Assembly: GCA_011364965.1 (NCBI GenBank) | Contig: RDOB01000006.1 | Span: forward strand, 1 to 64,000 | Source: Candidatus Heimdallarchaeota archaeon | GTDB taxonomy: Archaea; Asgardarchaeota; Heimdallarchaeia; Hodarchaeales; Hodarchaeaceae | DNA: 64,000 bases | Reading direction: 5' to 3' | Part shown: piece by piece, positions 8,758 to 16,670 of the stretch | Position numbering within the stretch: the first letter of the stretch is position 1 | Layout: each line of letters starts with the position of its first letter | Translations under genes and position numbers: made by a program | Notes under the pieces: model-generated | The model's input: only the letters and a program-made list of their open reading frames with translations | Told to the model about the DNA's origin: nothing | Database searches by the model: none

Positions 8758-8774
8758 CCTAGGATGATCCTAGG
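8758..8774. promoter_or_regulatory. 17-bp inverted repeat in the leader of the GTPase gene
   Basis: CCTAGGAT-G-ATCCTAGG is a perfect inverted repeat with a one-base centre, and each half also contains the palindrome CCTAGG. It lies between the predicted transcription start and the ribosome-binding site. A one-base loop is too tight for an RNA hairpin, so a DNA operator for a repressor is the simpler reading. Confidence 0.4.
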
Positions 8775-8797
8775 AACCAATATAAGGAGTAGATTAT

Positions 8798-9343
8798 GTG
8801 CCCATCAAAAAATCAAAAGGACCAAAGTTCGCTTTCAAATTACTGCTCGTGGGTGAGCCTGAAGTTGGAAAAACATCTCTTATAAAAAGATATGTTGATA
8901 ATTTCTTCAAAGAGGGCTATCAGATAACTTTGGGAGTGGATTTTTTATCAAAAACCGTGAATATTACACATCCTAAGACTGGTAAGGAAACAGAACTTTC
9001 ATTTCAAATCTGGGATGTAGCGGGCCAATCAGGATTTACTAATTTTCGTCATCTCTATCTGAAGAAAGCACATGGTGTTTTTCTGGTCTTTGATTTAACT
9101 AGGTCGGATATCACTTACGATAAGTTGGATAGATGGAAAGATGATGTTAGAGAACAGAGTCCTGGCGCTAAAATCATTGTAATCGGCAATAAAGAAGACA
9201 TTGCGAAAGAAAGCGCCCCAGAAGAAAAGGAAGACTTATTAAAAAGATTTGATGCTAAAGAGTTTTTCACTACCTCTGCGAAAACTGGCGCTAAAGTTCA
9301 AGAAGCATTTGAATTAATGGGTAGACTTATTCTAGAAGAGTAG
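8798..9343 (+). CDS. Rab/Ras-like small GTPase
   Basis: A 181-residue GTP-binding switch protein. The P-loop GEPEVGKTS is at residues 19-27, the switch I threonine is Thr44 (QITLGVDF), G3 is DVAGQ at 73-77 with the catalytic Gln77 retained, G4 is NKED at 131-134 and G5 is TSAK at 159-162. Rab proteins have DVAGQERF here; this one has DVAGQSGF. The C-terminus ends ILEE with no cysteine, so it cannot be prenylated. The start is GTG at 8798, with AAGGAG 8 nt upstream; an ATG two bases earlier is in another frame. The next gene, 8 bp downstream, encodes a roadblock/longin-like protein, which matches the known link between such folds and small GTPases (MglA-MglB, Rag-Ragulator). Confidence 0.93.
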   Translation: MPIKKSKGPKFAFKLLLVGEPEVGKTSLIKRYVDNFFKEGYQITLGVDFLSKTVNITHPKTGKETELSFQIWDVAGQSGFTNFRHLYLKKAHGVFLVFDLTRSDITYDKLDRWKDDVREQSPGAKIIVIGNKEDIAKESAPEEKEDLLKRFDAKEFFTTSAKTGAKVQEAFELMGRLILEE

Positions 9344-9351
9344 GTGATAAA

Positions 9352-10140
9352 ATGGTCTCGTTCGGAGAGTTAGAATCGTTCTTAGCTTTCTTCGTATTCA
9401 CATCACAAGGAAAAACACTAATTTCTCAAGATTTTCGAGATAAAAAGGGAAGGATAAAATTCCCAGAAAGACATATTTTTACTCTTTTAACATCAGCATA
9501 TGAAGTATCTCAAGGTTTGAAAGAGGAATCGATTTCTGAGGGGCAGATCTTTCACGTAGATTTTGCTTCGATGAGAATTGCTGGAATTCAAAGACCAGAA
9601 GGGATTTTTTCCTTAGTTGCTGCAGCATCGGCCTCTCTATTGGATATAGAGTTTAAATTAAGAACATTAATGACCCTGTTTCTGGGGAGTTTCAGTCATA
9701 AGTTTGGCTTGAAGAGCATACGACTTGGTAAACGGGAAAGAGAAGAATTTTATGAATCCATTCAAACAGTTATGTCTGGAGAATCCCGATATATGACTGA
9801 GGCGCTAAAAAAATCCGTTGATGAATGCTTATTTGCGTGGGTTACGAGTGATGATGCAATTAATGGCGCATGTGTTACATCTTTTACGGGTGCTGTAATA
9901 GTTAACCAGATGAACTTAGAAATTCTACCTGCAGCGATGCGAGCCATTCGTGGAGCGTTTGCAGCTCACCTAGAGAAACCTAGGTTCTTCATGGCTGTAT
10001 CAGGAGCTTCAAATATTTTCGTTTATATCCTTGGTGAAGGACTTCTTCTCTTGGTTGATGCCAATCCTGCTGTTCCAGCTTCCTCGACTGTTGAAAGAGT
10101 GGAATCAAAGGTAGACGAGATTCGAAATTTGATTCTTTAG
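9352..10140 (+). CDS. Longin/roadblock-like partner of the GTPase
   Basis: A 262-residue soluble protein in an operon with the small GTPase (8-bp gap). Residues 1-100 look longin-like: a strand and turn (FLAFFVFTSQGKTLISQDF), then a helix and more strands. Residues about 155-262 look roadblock/LC7-like: DECLFAWVTSD, GACVTSFTGAVIVNQM, a central helix (LPAAMRAIRGAFAAHLE), paired strands (FFMAVSGASNIFVYILGEGLLLLVDANP) and a last helix. The two folds are related, and in eukaryotes and bacteria they serve as GTPase platforms or GAPs (MglB, Ragulator, Mon1-Ccz1). By inference this protein scaffolds or regulates the adjacent GTPase. The fold calls are by eye; the operon link is seen directly. Confidence 0.6.
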   Translation: MVSFGELESFLAFFVFTSQGKTLISQDFRDKKGRIKFPERHIFTLLTSAYEVSQGLKEESISEGQIFHVDFASMRIAGIQRPEGIFSLVAAASASLLDIEFKLRTLMTLFLGSFSHKFGLKSIRLGKREREEFYESIQTVMSGESRYMTEALKKSVDECLFAWVTSDDAINGACVTSFTGAVIVNQMNLEILPAAMRAIRGAFAAHLEKPRFFMAVSGASNIFVYILGEGLLLLVDANPAVPASSTVERVESKVDEIRNLIL

Positions 10141-10188
10141 TTTCGTATATCAATTTATCTCCTCTTCTTTCATATGGGGTTATGAAAC

Positions 10189-12258
10189 GTGGTTGGAAAT
10201 AGTATTTATCTCCCAATTTTGTTTCATTTCCACCAACCCATAGGGAATTTACCATGGGTTATGGAAAATGCATTTAAAAAATCCTATCTTCCGCTATTAC
10301 AAACTATCATGAAATTCCCCAAACTAAAGGTAAGTTTTCACTTTAGCGGTTCTCTCCTCTCTTGGCTTTCTTTAAAACAGCCTGATTACTTGTCCATGAT
10401 AAAAGAGCTCTATCTAAGAAAGCAAGTTGAAGTAATCGGAGGAGGTTTTTACGAACCAATTTTTGCAGCAATACCAGTTGAGGATTTAGAGCAGCAGGTT
10501 CAAAAATTAAGTTCATGGTGGTGGCGTAACTATCGCGTTCGAACCCAAGGTGTTTGGATTGCTGAACGAGTTTGGAATCCAGAACTTCCAATAATATTGA
10601 ATAAACAAGGAATAAAATTTACCTTCATCGATGATTATTTATTTAAGCTTGCAGGAATTCAAGAAGCGCATCATACTTATGTAACAGAGTTTAGTGGAAA
10701 AAAGATAACTATTTTTCCAATTAATGAACAAATCAGATATTTAATTCCTTGGAAAGATCCCCAAGAGACCATTAAATATCTAAAAAATAAATCGGAATCG
10801 CTTCTTAACAGGGTTATTGTACTAATTTCCGATGCTGAAAAAATGGGTGTTTGGCCAGCAGGAGAGCGGACAACTTATGATATTTGTTACGTAAACGGAT
10901 ACTCGGGGGAACCATGGCTGTCTGAATTTTTTAAAGCAATATTAGAAAACAATTGGATTAAAACCATTCATTTCAGTGAATATTCATCTCATCACAAACC
11001 AAAAGGATTGATTTATCTTCCGACCTCCTCTTATGATAAAATGGCAATTTGGGCGTTACCTACCTCTCTTCGTGTGAAAGCGGAAGAAATTAAAAAGAAA
11101 ATCACCTCTGGGGATTCATTTTATTCTGAAGAGCTTGATACTCTAATTTCAGGGGCTCTTTGGCAAAATTTTTTAGTTAAATATCCTGAATCAAATATAA
11201 TGCACAAAAGGATGCTTTATTGTAGAAGTAAAGTCATCAATACGCAAAATGAAGGAACCATAGATAAGGAACATTTATCCGTGATTTGGGATAATATACT
11301 TGCTTCTCAAGCAAACGATGCTTATTGGCATGGTCTTTTTGGAGGGATATATTATAAATTCCTACGTCACACAATTCACAAACATATTATAACAGCTGAA
11401 CATTTATTGGATAATATTCCTTCAAAAAAGGATACGAGTGTATTAAGGGTACAGGATATTTTGTTCGATGGACATTTGGATGCAATCCTTGAGAATGAAT
11501 ATATTTCTTGTTATATTTCCCCCTTAAATGGAGGATCAATTTTCTGCCTAAACCTAAAGGACAAAGGTTATAATTTCTTAAATGTTATGACAAGAAGAAA
11601 AGAATCTTATCACTATCAGCATAATCTTGATGTTATAGAAGATCGTTTCCTTAAATGGATGTTTCAGGATCACTTTGTTGATTCTTTAAATGATCTAAAT
11701 AAATATTTCAACGATACATATGTTGAATACGGAAATTTTGCTGGACACAATTATGATATTATTTCTTCTGAGAATACATTAATGCTAAAAAGAGCTGGCA
11801 GTGTAAAAAACAAAAATCTGGAAACTAACGTTACAATTTATAAAAAATTTTCATTAGAATTAAATATTCTCTATATAGACTATCAAGTGGAATTCGAAGG
11901 CCCAATTCTTCCCGATTTAACATTTATACCTGAACTCAATCTTACGTGTAGCTCTTTTCCTTATAAAACGTCGTTAAAATGTAATAGCGAAATTTTTGGA
12001 TTAGAAAAAATGCATACTTTACTTTGCCATTCATTAATATTTAGGGATTTAAATGAGCAGGAATTGGTAGCTCTAGAAATAAGCTTTCCTGTATTAACAG
12101 AATGTATAATATTTCCAATCTATGTCACTCTTTTAAGTGAAAATGGGCTTGAAGAGCAATATCAAGGTTCCTCAATATTCCCATTATTTCGAATATCTGA
12201 AAAAACTATGAAATTTCAAATGCAACTGCAATTATTCTCCTTGAATAAACAAAGTTAA
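10189..12258 (+). CDS. GH57 4-alpha-glucanotransferase/amylopullulanase-type enzyme
   Basis: A 689-residue glycoside hydrolase family 57 protein close in layout to Thermococcus litoralis 4-alpha-glucanotransferase (659 aa). The N-terminal HFHQP motif, HFSGSLL and the FYEPI segment form the barrel core. The nucleophile is Glu126 in GVWIAERVWNPEL, and the acid/base is Asp215 in ISDAEKMGVWP, where the Thermococcus enzyme has Glu123 and Asp214. NDAYWHGLFGGIY and the beta-rich C-terminal domain (FDGHLDAI..., DHFVD...) also match. It would cut and transfer maltodextrin chains in the cytoplasm; no signal peptide is seen. The start is GTG at 10189, because the ATG at 10182 is out of frame. A glycogen synthase gene lies 24 kb away, consistent with glucan storage. 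Confidence 0.92.
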   Translation: MVGNSIYLPILFHFHQPIGNLPWVMENAFKKSYLPLLQTIMKFPKLKVSFHFSGSLLSWLSLKQPDYLSMIKELYLRKQVEVIGGGFYEPIFAAIPVEDLEQQVQKLSSWWWRNYRVRTQGVWIAERVWNPELPIILNKQGIKFTFIDDYLFKLAGIQEAHHTYVTEFSGKKITIFPINEQIRYLIPWKDPQETIKYLKNKSESLLNRVIVLISDAEKMGVWPAGERTTYDICYVNGYSGEPWLSEFFKAILENNWIKTIHFSEYSSHHKPKGLIYLPTSSYDKMAIWALPTSLRVKAEEIKKKITSGDSFYSEELDTLISGALWQNFLVKYPESNIMHKRMLYCRSKVINTQNEGTIDKEHLSVIWDNILASQANDAYWHGLFGGIYYKFLRHTIHKHIITAEHLLDNIPSKKDTSVLRVQDILFDGHLDAILENEYISCYISPLNGGSIFCLNLKDKGYNFLNVMTRRKESYHYQHNLDVIEDRFLKWMFQDHFVDSLNDLNKYFNDTYVEYGNFAGHNYDIISSENTLMLKRAGSVKNKNLETNVTIYKKFSLELNILYIDYQVEFEGPILPDLTFIPELNLTCSSFPYKTSLKCNSEIFGLEKMHTLLCHSLIFRDLNEQELVALEISFPVLTECIIFPIYVTLLSENGLEEQYQGSSIFPLFRISEKTMKFQMQLQLFSLNKQS

Positions 12259-12285
12259 GAATTAGAAGAATGTATATTAGAATTT

Positions 12286-12585
12286 TTACAGAATGAATAA
12301 CAAGAATAAAATTCCCATAAGGAAAAGTAAACCAGCACCCCATGTAAATATGATATCCAGAAGAAGTTTAATTCTACTTGTTTCGCATATCACTTTTTCT
12401 CTGAGTAAATGGGGACTCTTGGATTTATAAACCCTTGCATTTTTGAATCTAGAGGGCAGAAAATAAGAAAAGATTTTCTTTATAATCCAAGTGTAACATA
12501 TTATAGAAAAAAATGGTGATAAATAATGATAAATTGGAAAAGAACTTTGCGGAAGAATATTGACCTCTTTGGTCGTGTTCGGCAA
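12286..12585 (-). CDS. Doubtful ORF with a C-terminal membrane helix
   Basis: A 99-codon frame whose first 20 codons overlap the start of the better-supported gene at 12526 on the other strand. The C-terminal half looks protein-like: a basic stretch (FKNARVYKSKSPHLLREKV) followed by a 20-residue hydrophobic helix at the end. No in-frame start inside the non-overlapping part was found and no ribosome-binding site is evident. It may be a small tail-anchored protein with another start, or chance. Confidence 0.25.
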   Translation of the reverse strand: MPNTTKEVNILPQSSFPIYHYLSPFFSIICYTWIIKKIFSYFLPSRFKNARVYKSKSPHLLREKVICETSRIKLLLDIIFTWGAGLLFLMGILFLLFIL

Positions 12586-12924
12586 TTTTTTTTACGTGGC
12601 CATAGTAATTGGTTTGCACTCGCCTTTTCTATGTTGAATTTTACGTTAATTTTCTATAATTTGCTTTTTAAAGAATTATACTTTATTCCTGACGCTTTGA
12701 AGCACTATAGCATATTTTTCATTATATTTGGTGTGTTTTATTTTCCTTCAGCCACCATATTAGGGTACTTAGATTTTAAGAAGGGTACATATAAAGCTGA
12801 ACAAGAAATTACCTTGAAGTATTCTCCTCTATGGCAGCAGCTGTTTTCAAAACTAGAAAAGCTTGAACAAGAGAATATGAAGTTATTACAAGAGGTTCAA
12901 CGACTGCAAAAAAATAATGATTAA
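12526..12924 (+). CDS. Two-TM protein with a C-terminal coiled coil
   Basis: A 132-residue protein. A basic N-terminus (residues 1-27) is followed by two hydrophobic helices at about 29-48 and 62-84, then a cytoplasmic tail whose last 35 residues form a coiled coil (LFSKLEKLEQENMKLLQEVQRLQKNND). The ATG at 12526 has a weak purine leader (GGTGATAAATA). It lies 45 bp before the acetyltransferase gene on the same strand and may be cotranscribed with it. I do not recognise the family; the shape is that of a small membrane-linked oligomerising or tethering protein. Confidence 0.65.
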   Translation: MINWKRTLRKNIDLFGRVRQFFLRGHSNWFALAFSMLNFTLIFYNLLFKELYFIPDALKHYSIFFIIFGVFYFPSATILGYLDFKKGTYKAEQEITLKYSPLWQQLFSKLEKLEQENMKLLQEVQRLQKNND

Positions 12925-12978
12925 ACCTACAGAAAACTTCTTGAAGTACACAAATAGTGGATACAAAGGTTGATTGAA

Positions 12979-13428
12979 ATGAGACCAGCTAAAATAGGGG
13001 ATATGACTTCCATAGTTGAGCTTATCCATAAATGTTTTTTAGATGAAATACAACGGGGAATGAGCTTAGAATCCCCCGCTTATTTCCAAAATTTAATTGA
13101 AATGGAGAAAATCCTTGTTTTAGTAGAGGAATCAGGCAAAAAAATAATTGCTACCGTGATTCTTAAACTCCAAACAATAGAATTCCCTGCTGAACTTCAA
13201 ATTATCGCTGTTGACTCCTCATATCAAAGAAATGGTATAGCTACAAATCTGATACAAGCTGTGTTAGATATTATGATCGAAAAAGATTGGAGAAAGCTTA
13301 AGGTTTCATCTCGACCTTGGAATGTCGGGATGCGGAAATTGATGGCTAAATTTGGATTTGTTCCTGAAGGACTTCTTAAAAATGAATATTTAGGTGAAGA
13401 TCTGATCATTTATGCTTATTTCCGATAA
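12979..13428 (+). CDS. GNAT-family N-acetyltransferase
   Basis: A 149-residue acetyl-CoA-dependent transferase of the GNAT fold. The acetyl-CoA-binding motif A is VDSSYQRNGIATNLIQ (Gln-Arg-x-Gly-x-Ala), and motif B is RPWNVGMRKLMAKFGFVPEG, which resembles the RimI/ribosomal-protein group. I prefer ATG at 12979, since AAAGGT ends 8 nt upstream; an in-frame TTG three codons earlier overlaps that site. The acceptor substrate is unknown: it could be a protein N-terminus, a polyamine or a small amine. Confidence 0.85.
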   Translation: MRPAKIGDMTSIVELIHKCFLDEIQRGMSLESPAYFQNLIEMEKILVLVEESGKKIIATVILKLQTIEFPAELQIIAVDSSYQRNGIATNLIQAVLDIMIEKDWRKLKVSSRPWNVGMRKLMAKFGFVPEGLLKNEYLGEDLIIYAYFR

Positions 13429-13444
13429 CTAAGTTGGTATATAT

Positions 13445-14410
13445 GTGATTATTTTTTCGAGATATGATCTTCGTTTTCTTCTATATTCTGCAGTTATAAT
13501 TGTGCTTTGGAGCACACCTCCTTTAATTTCAAAATTATGGGTAGGAACGACTCAAGAATTTCCTGGATTGTATTTTGGATTTCTTAGGTATTTTGTAGGT
13601 GCAATTACATTATTCATTATTCTCTCTTTTCGAAAAAAGACACACCAAAGTTTATGGAGGTTATTCAAGCAGTCTAAATTTCATATTTTTCTCTCTTCTT
13701 TGTGGTTAAGTTTGATGATTTTCGGACAAAATTTCTCTGTACTCTTCATACTAGGAAGTAGTAGCTCGATTCTGCTTAATTTCAATCCTAGCATAATCTA
13801 TCTTCTTGCTCCTCTTATCTTTCAAGATGAATATTATTCAAAGAAAAGATCTCTAGGGTTTCTTCTTTCCTCTACTGGAGTAATAATTGTTTTTATAGCT
13901 TCAATCGATATTATTAATTCGAATTTAGTTGCCTTCATAATTGGAAATAGTTTGGGATTCCTTTCTGGGGTCGCTTGGGCAGGTTACTCTTTAACAATAA
14001 AATATTTCTTCCAGCAAAAAGATGAATTATCTTCAGAGATTACTTCTTTAAACCTCTTTGCTTCTGCAGTCACCCTGATTCTTGTTTCCTTAATCTTTGA
14101 GACTCCTCCGAGTCCTGAAAGTTATTCCATTGAGAGTATTTGGGGAATTTTAGTAATTGGGGTTGGTGCAGCAGCAATAGCTTTTACTCTTTATTTACGT
14201 TTAATTCAAGAATATGGAGCAACGGAAGCAGGAAACATACAATTTCTAATACCTATTATGTCCTTGATTCTAGCATGGGTATTTTTAAAAGAATTTTCAT
14301 TTTTTGCAATAATTGGCGGCATTATTTGCGCTTTAGGAGTGGCAATTGTGAGTTATAAAGACGATAAATCAACAGATATTCATACACAAGAAAATAGCTT
14401 TTCTAAATAA
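13445..14410 (+). CDS. DMT-superfamily (EamA) transporter
   Basis: A 321-residue protein with ten hydrophobic segments arranged as two five-helix EamA repeats, starting at FLLYSAVIIVLWSTPPLISK (the family's N-terminal 'WG/ST..' helix) and ending at AIIGGIICALGVAIVSY. The C-terminal tail is polar. The substrate is probably a small metabolite or amino acid moved across the cell membrane, but EamA substrates cannot be read from sequence. The start is GTG at 13445, 16 bp after the acetyltransferase stop, so the two are probably cotranscribed. A second, distinct DMT protein is encoded at 17901. Confidence 0.85.
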   Translation: MIIFSRYDLRFLLYSAVIIVLWSTPPLISKLWVGTTQEFPGLYFGFLRYFVGAITLFIILSFRKKTHQSLWRLFKQSKFHIFLSSLWLSLMIFGQNFSVLFILGSSSSILLNFNPSIIYLLAPLIFQDEYYSKKRSLGFLLSSTGVIIVFIASIDIINSNLVAFIIGNSLGFLSGVAWAGYSLTIKYFFQQKDELSSEITSLNLFASAVTLILVSLIFETPPSPESYSIESIWGILVIGVGAAAIAFTLYLRLIQEYGATEAGNIQFLIPIMSLILAWVFLKEFSFFAIIGGIICALGVAIVSYKDDKSTDIHTQENSFSK

Positions 14411-14486
14411 ATATATGATGATGAAGGTATAAAAAGGATTTATTAAAAAGAACCAATCGTATTTTCCTCTTTTACATTTGTACAGG

Positions 14487-15761
14487 ATGACCTCTAATTT
14501 GAATTTGGAAACTCAGAGAGAAATTTCTCCACGGATGAGTCTAATTTCTGCTTTTATACTTCACACTTTCGTTGAAATTCCCTTTTTTATTTTTCCTGTA
14601 GTACTACTCCTTGTGGGTGATGATGTTTTACAATCCCTAGGATCATTGAGTTGGATTGGTTTAGGAGCAATCGGAACAATTGGAACTCTAGCTGCTGCAT
14701 TTCCATCCCCAATATTTGGAGCAATCGCAGATAAATACCGTCGAGGTTCGTTGATGATGCTCAGCGTTGCAGTAGCGGGAATTGGGGCTGCAATAATAGG
14801 TTTATGGGGAGATAAATTTGTTACTCTTCTTATTGGAGAACTTTTACTAGGAATTGCTTTATCGATTTATCATCCCCCAGGATTGTCTTGGGTGTCCTCT
14901 GCATACGAGAGAGGTAATAATATCCCTTTTTCTAATAAGCTAAATAAAATATTGGCCATTCACGGAATAGGTGGAACGTTGGGAGCTTCAATTGGTCCAA
15001 TTTCAGTTTATATTCTCATAACTGATATGAATTGGCGAGAAATATACTTACTTTGGGCATTCCCCGTAATATTTGTTTCTATCATCTTCTGGATTTTTTT
15101 TGGAAGATTTGAAAAGAGAAATAATTATTCTAAAATGAATGAAGAGAAAATGAAGAGCGTGGAAGTCAATCTGGGGTACAATCCCGTGAAAATAATTCTA
15201 CCAATTATTTTCCTATTTGTGATTTCAATGTCTATTGGCCGTGGTATGGTTAATTTCGTTCTTTCCCCTTTTCTTTCTGAAGTAAAAGGGATGCAGATTG
15301 CCACTGCTGCTCTATTCATCGGATTTTCAACATTAATTGGATCAACAGGCCAAATGGCTGGTGGTTATTTCGGAGATAAATATGGGGAGGTGGGTATACT
15401 GGGAATTGCAGCTTTTTCTCAAATTTTTGTGTTGTTTGGAATATTCATTCTGGAAAATCCGGCCATTATATTTTTCTTGTATGTTTTTCTGGGAATAGTG
15501 AATGCTTTATTCTGGCCTTCGACGAATAGTTTAGTTGCAAAATACTCAGCTCAACGTGGAAGAGCATTTGGTATGGTTATGCTGATTGCCAATATATTTG
15601 GAGCTCTTGGCCCGACTATTGATGGAATTTTACTTGCTATATGTAGTGGCCAGTATAATTTTATTTTTATCATTGCTGGTCTTATGTCTGCATTCGCTTT
15701 GTTTTTTTTGGCCTACTTGAAGCTTTTTGATAGAAAAAGGTCCATAAGTGTTGAATACTGA
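14487..15761 (+). CDS. MFS transporter
   Basis: A 424-residue major facilitator protein with twelve hydrophobic segments. The loop between segments 2 and 3 is GAIADKYRRGSLM, the MFS motif A (G-x-x-x-D-(R/K)-x-G-R-(R/K)), and a second copy, GGYFGDKYGEVG, appears between segments 8 and 9 as expected for the duplicated fold. A charged central loop (RFEKRNNYSKMNEEKMKSVE) splits the halves. The ATG at 14487 is preferred over an in-frame TTG at 14478; neither has a clear ribosome-binding site. The substrate is unknown. A T-rich region suited to termination follows. Confidence 0.88.
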   Translation: MTSNLNLETQREISPRMSLISAFILHTFVEIPFFIFPVVLLLVGDDVLQSLGSLSWIGLGAIGTIGTLAAAFPSPIFGAIADKYRRGSLMMLSVAVAGIGAAIIGLWGDKFVTLLIGELLLGIALSIYHPPGLSWVSSAYERGNNIPFSNKLNKILAIHGIGGTLGASIGPISVYILITDMNWREIYLLWAFPVIFVSIIFWIFFGRFEKRNNYSKMNEEKMKSVEVNLGYNPVKIILPIIFLFVISMSIGRGMVNFVLSPFLSEVKGMQIATAALFIGFSTLIGSTGQMAGGYFGDKYGEVGILGIAAFSQIFVLFGIFILENPAIIFFLYVFLGIVNALFWPSTNSLVAKYSAQRGRAFGMVMLIANIFGALGPTIDGILLAICSGQYNFIFIIAGLMSAFALFFLAYLKLFDRKRSISVEY

Positions 15762-15786
15762 GCATCTTTTGGAAGAAAAAGGAGTA

Positions 15787-15829
15787 TTTTTTTGGCAAGG
15801 AAAAAAGTTTTGGGGCTTTTTATTTTCTT
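15787..15829 (+). terminator. T-rich terminator candidate
   Basis: Runs of seven T at 15787-15793 and further T clusters up to 15829 lie just after the MFS transporter stop. Archaeal transcription ends at such U-rich stretches without needing a hairpin. Confidence 0.35.
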
Positions 15830-15930
15830 AAACGACTTTTATGGATTTGGTCGACCAATTCAAATCTATATCGAATTAGCTAACAAGATTTATTAATCGT
15901 AGGAGCTATTGGTATAATTGAGAAATACTG

Positions 15931-16575
15931 ATGGCTACAATTCTAATGACCCTAGCTGAAAAGAAAGCTCCTTCTAGATATGATTTAGTAATAGATCTTC
16001 TAACCCTTGGTAAACGCAGAAAAATTTTCCAGTTCATTGAAAAATATATAAAAGAAGATTTTCTCGTACTTGATGCAGGTACAGGATCTGGAAAAGTTTT
16101 GGATCATATTGCACATGCATGGGGAACTCCAATTGGCGTGGATATAAACCCTGAGATGTTAAAAAATACTAAAATCCGATTGAAGACCGAAAGAAAGCAT
16201 TATGAACTCTTAATGTCTAGTATTCTTGAATTACCTTTTAAAAATGAAGCTTTTAATATGATTGTTTGTAATTTTGTCCTTTCTGAATTAACTGTCATGC
16301 AGGTAGCTAATGTACTTACTGAATTTCTAAGATGCCTTCGTAAAACTGGCGTACTTCTTTTAACCGTGGAAAATAAACCAAAAAATAAAATTAGCGGGTT
16401 TATAAATAAATTAATTAGAGCTCCTTCATATATAGTGGCTAGAATATCAACAGGTATATCCAGACATCCAATACACGATATAGAAAACTGTTACCATGAC
16501 TTGAAGGTTCAATTGATTGAAAAAAAGGAATATCTCCTTGGATCTCTAGCAGTTCTGGTCTATGAAAAGAAATAG
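15931..16575 (+). CDS. Class I SAM-dependent methyltransferase
   Basis: A 214-residue cytosolic methyltransferase of the Rossmann-like class I. Motif I is LDAGTGSG at about residues 47-54, the acidic residue of motif II is in GVDINPEM, and the motif IV-like strand is FNMIVCNFVLSEL, as in UbiE/COQ5-type enzymes. The acceptor is not evident. The gene is 95 bp upstream of the HgcA-like gene on the same strand. A functional link with that corrinoid protein is possible but unproven, because the latter appears to have its own TATA box. Confidence 0.85.
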   Translation: MATILMTLAEKKAPSRYDLVIDLLTLGKRRKIFQFIEKYIKEDFLVLDAGTGSGKVLDHIAHAWGTPIGVDINPEMLKNTKIRLKTERKHYELLMSSILELPFKNEAFNMIVCNFVLSELTVMQVANVLTEFLRCLRKTGVLLLTVENKPKNKISGFINKLIRAPSYIVARISTGISRHPIHDIENCYHDLKVQLIEKKEYLLGSLAVLVYEKK

Positions 16576-16644
16576 GAATTATATTATATTTTTTAGATAA
16601 AATTGAAAAGCAAAAACAAGTCTACTTACCTACAATCGTAAATT

Positions 16645-16655
16645 GATATATTTTA
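16645..16655 (+). promoter_or_regulatory. TATA box placed for a leaderless hgcA-like transcript
   Basis: GATATATTTTA is centred about 22 bp before the ATG at 16671. With the usual archaeal TATA-to-start distance, transcription would begin at or within a few bases of the start codon. The sequence before the ATG (AACGGAA) has no convincing ribosome-binding site, which fits leaderless translation. Confidence 0.5.
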
Positions 16656-16670
16656 CCCCCAATAACGGAA

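Noticed and set aside
8796..8798. ATG two bases before the GTPase GTG as the start
   Set aside because: It is in a different frame; the GTG at 8798 has AAGGAG at the right distance and opens the GTPase frame.
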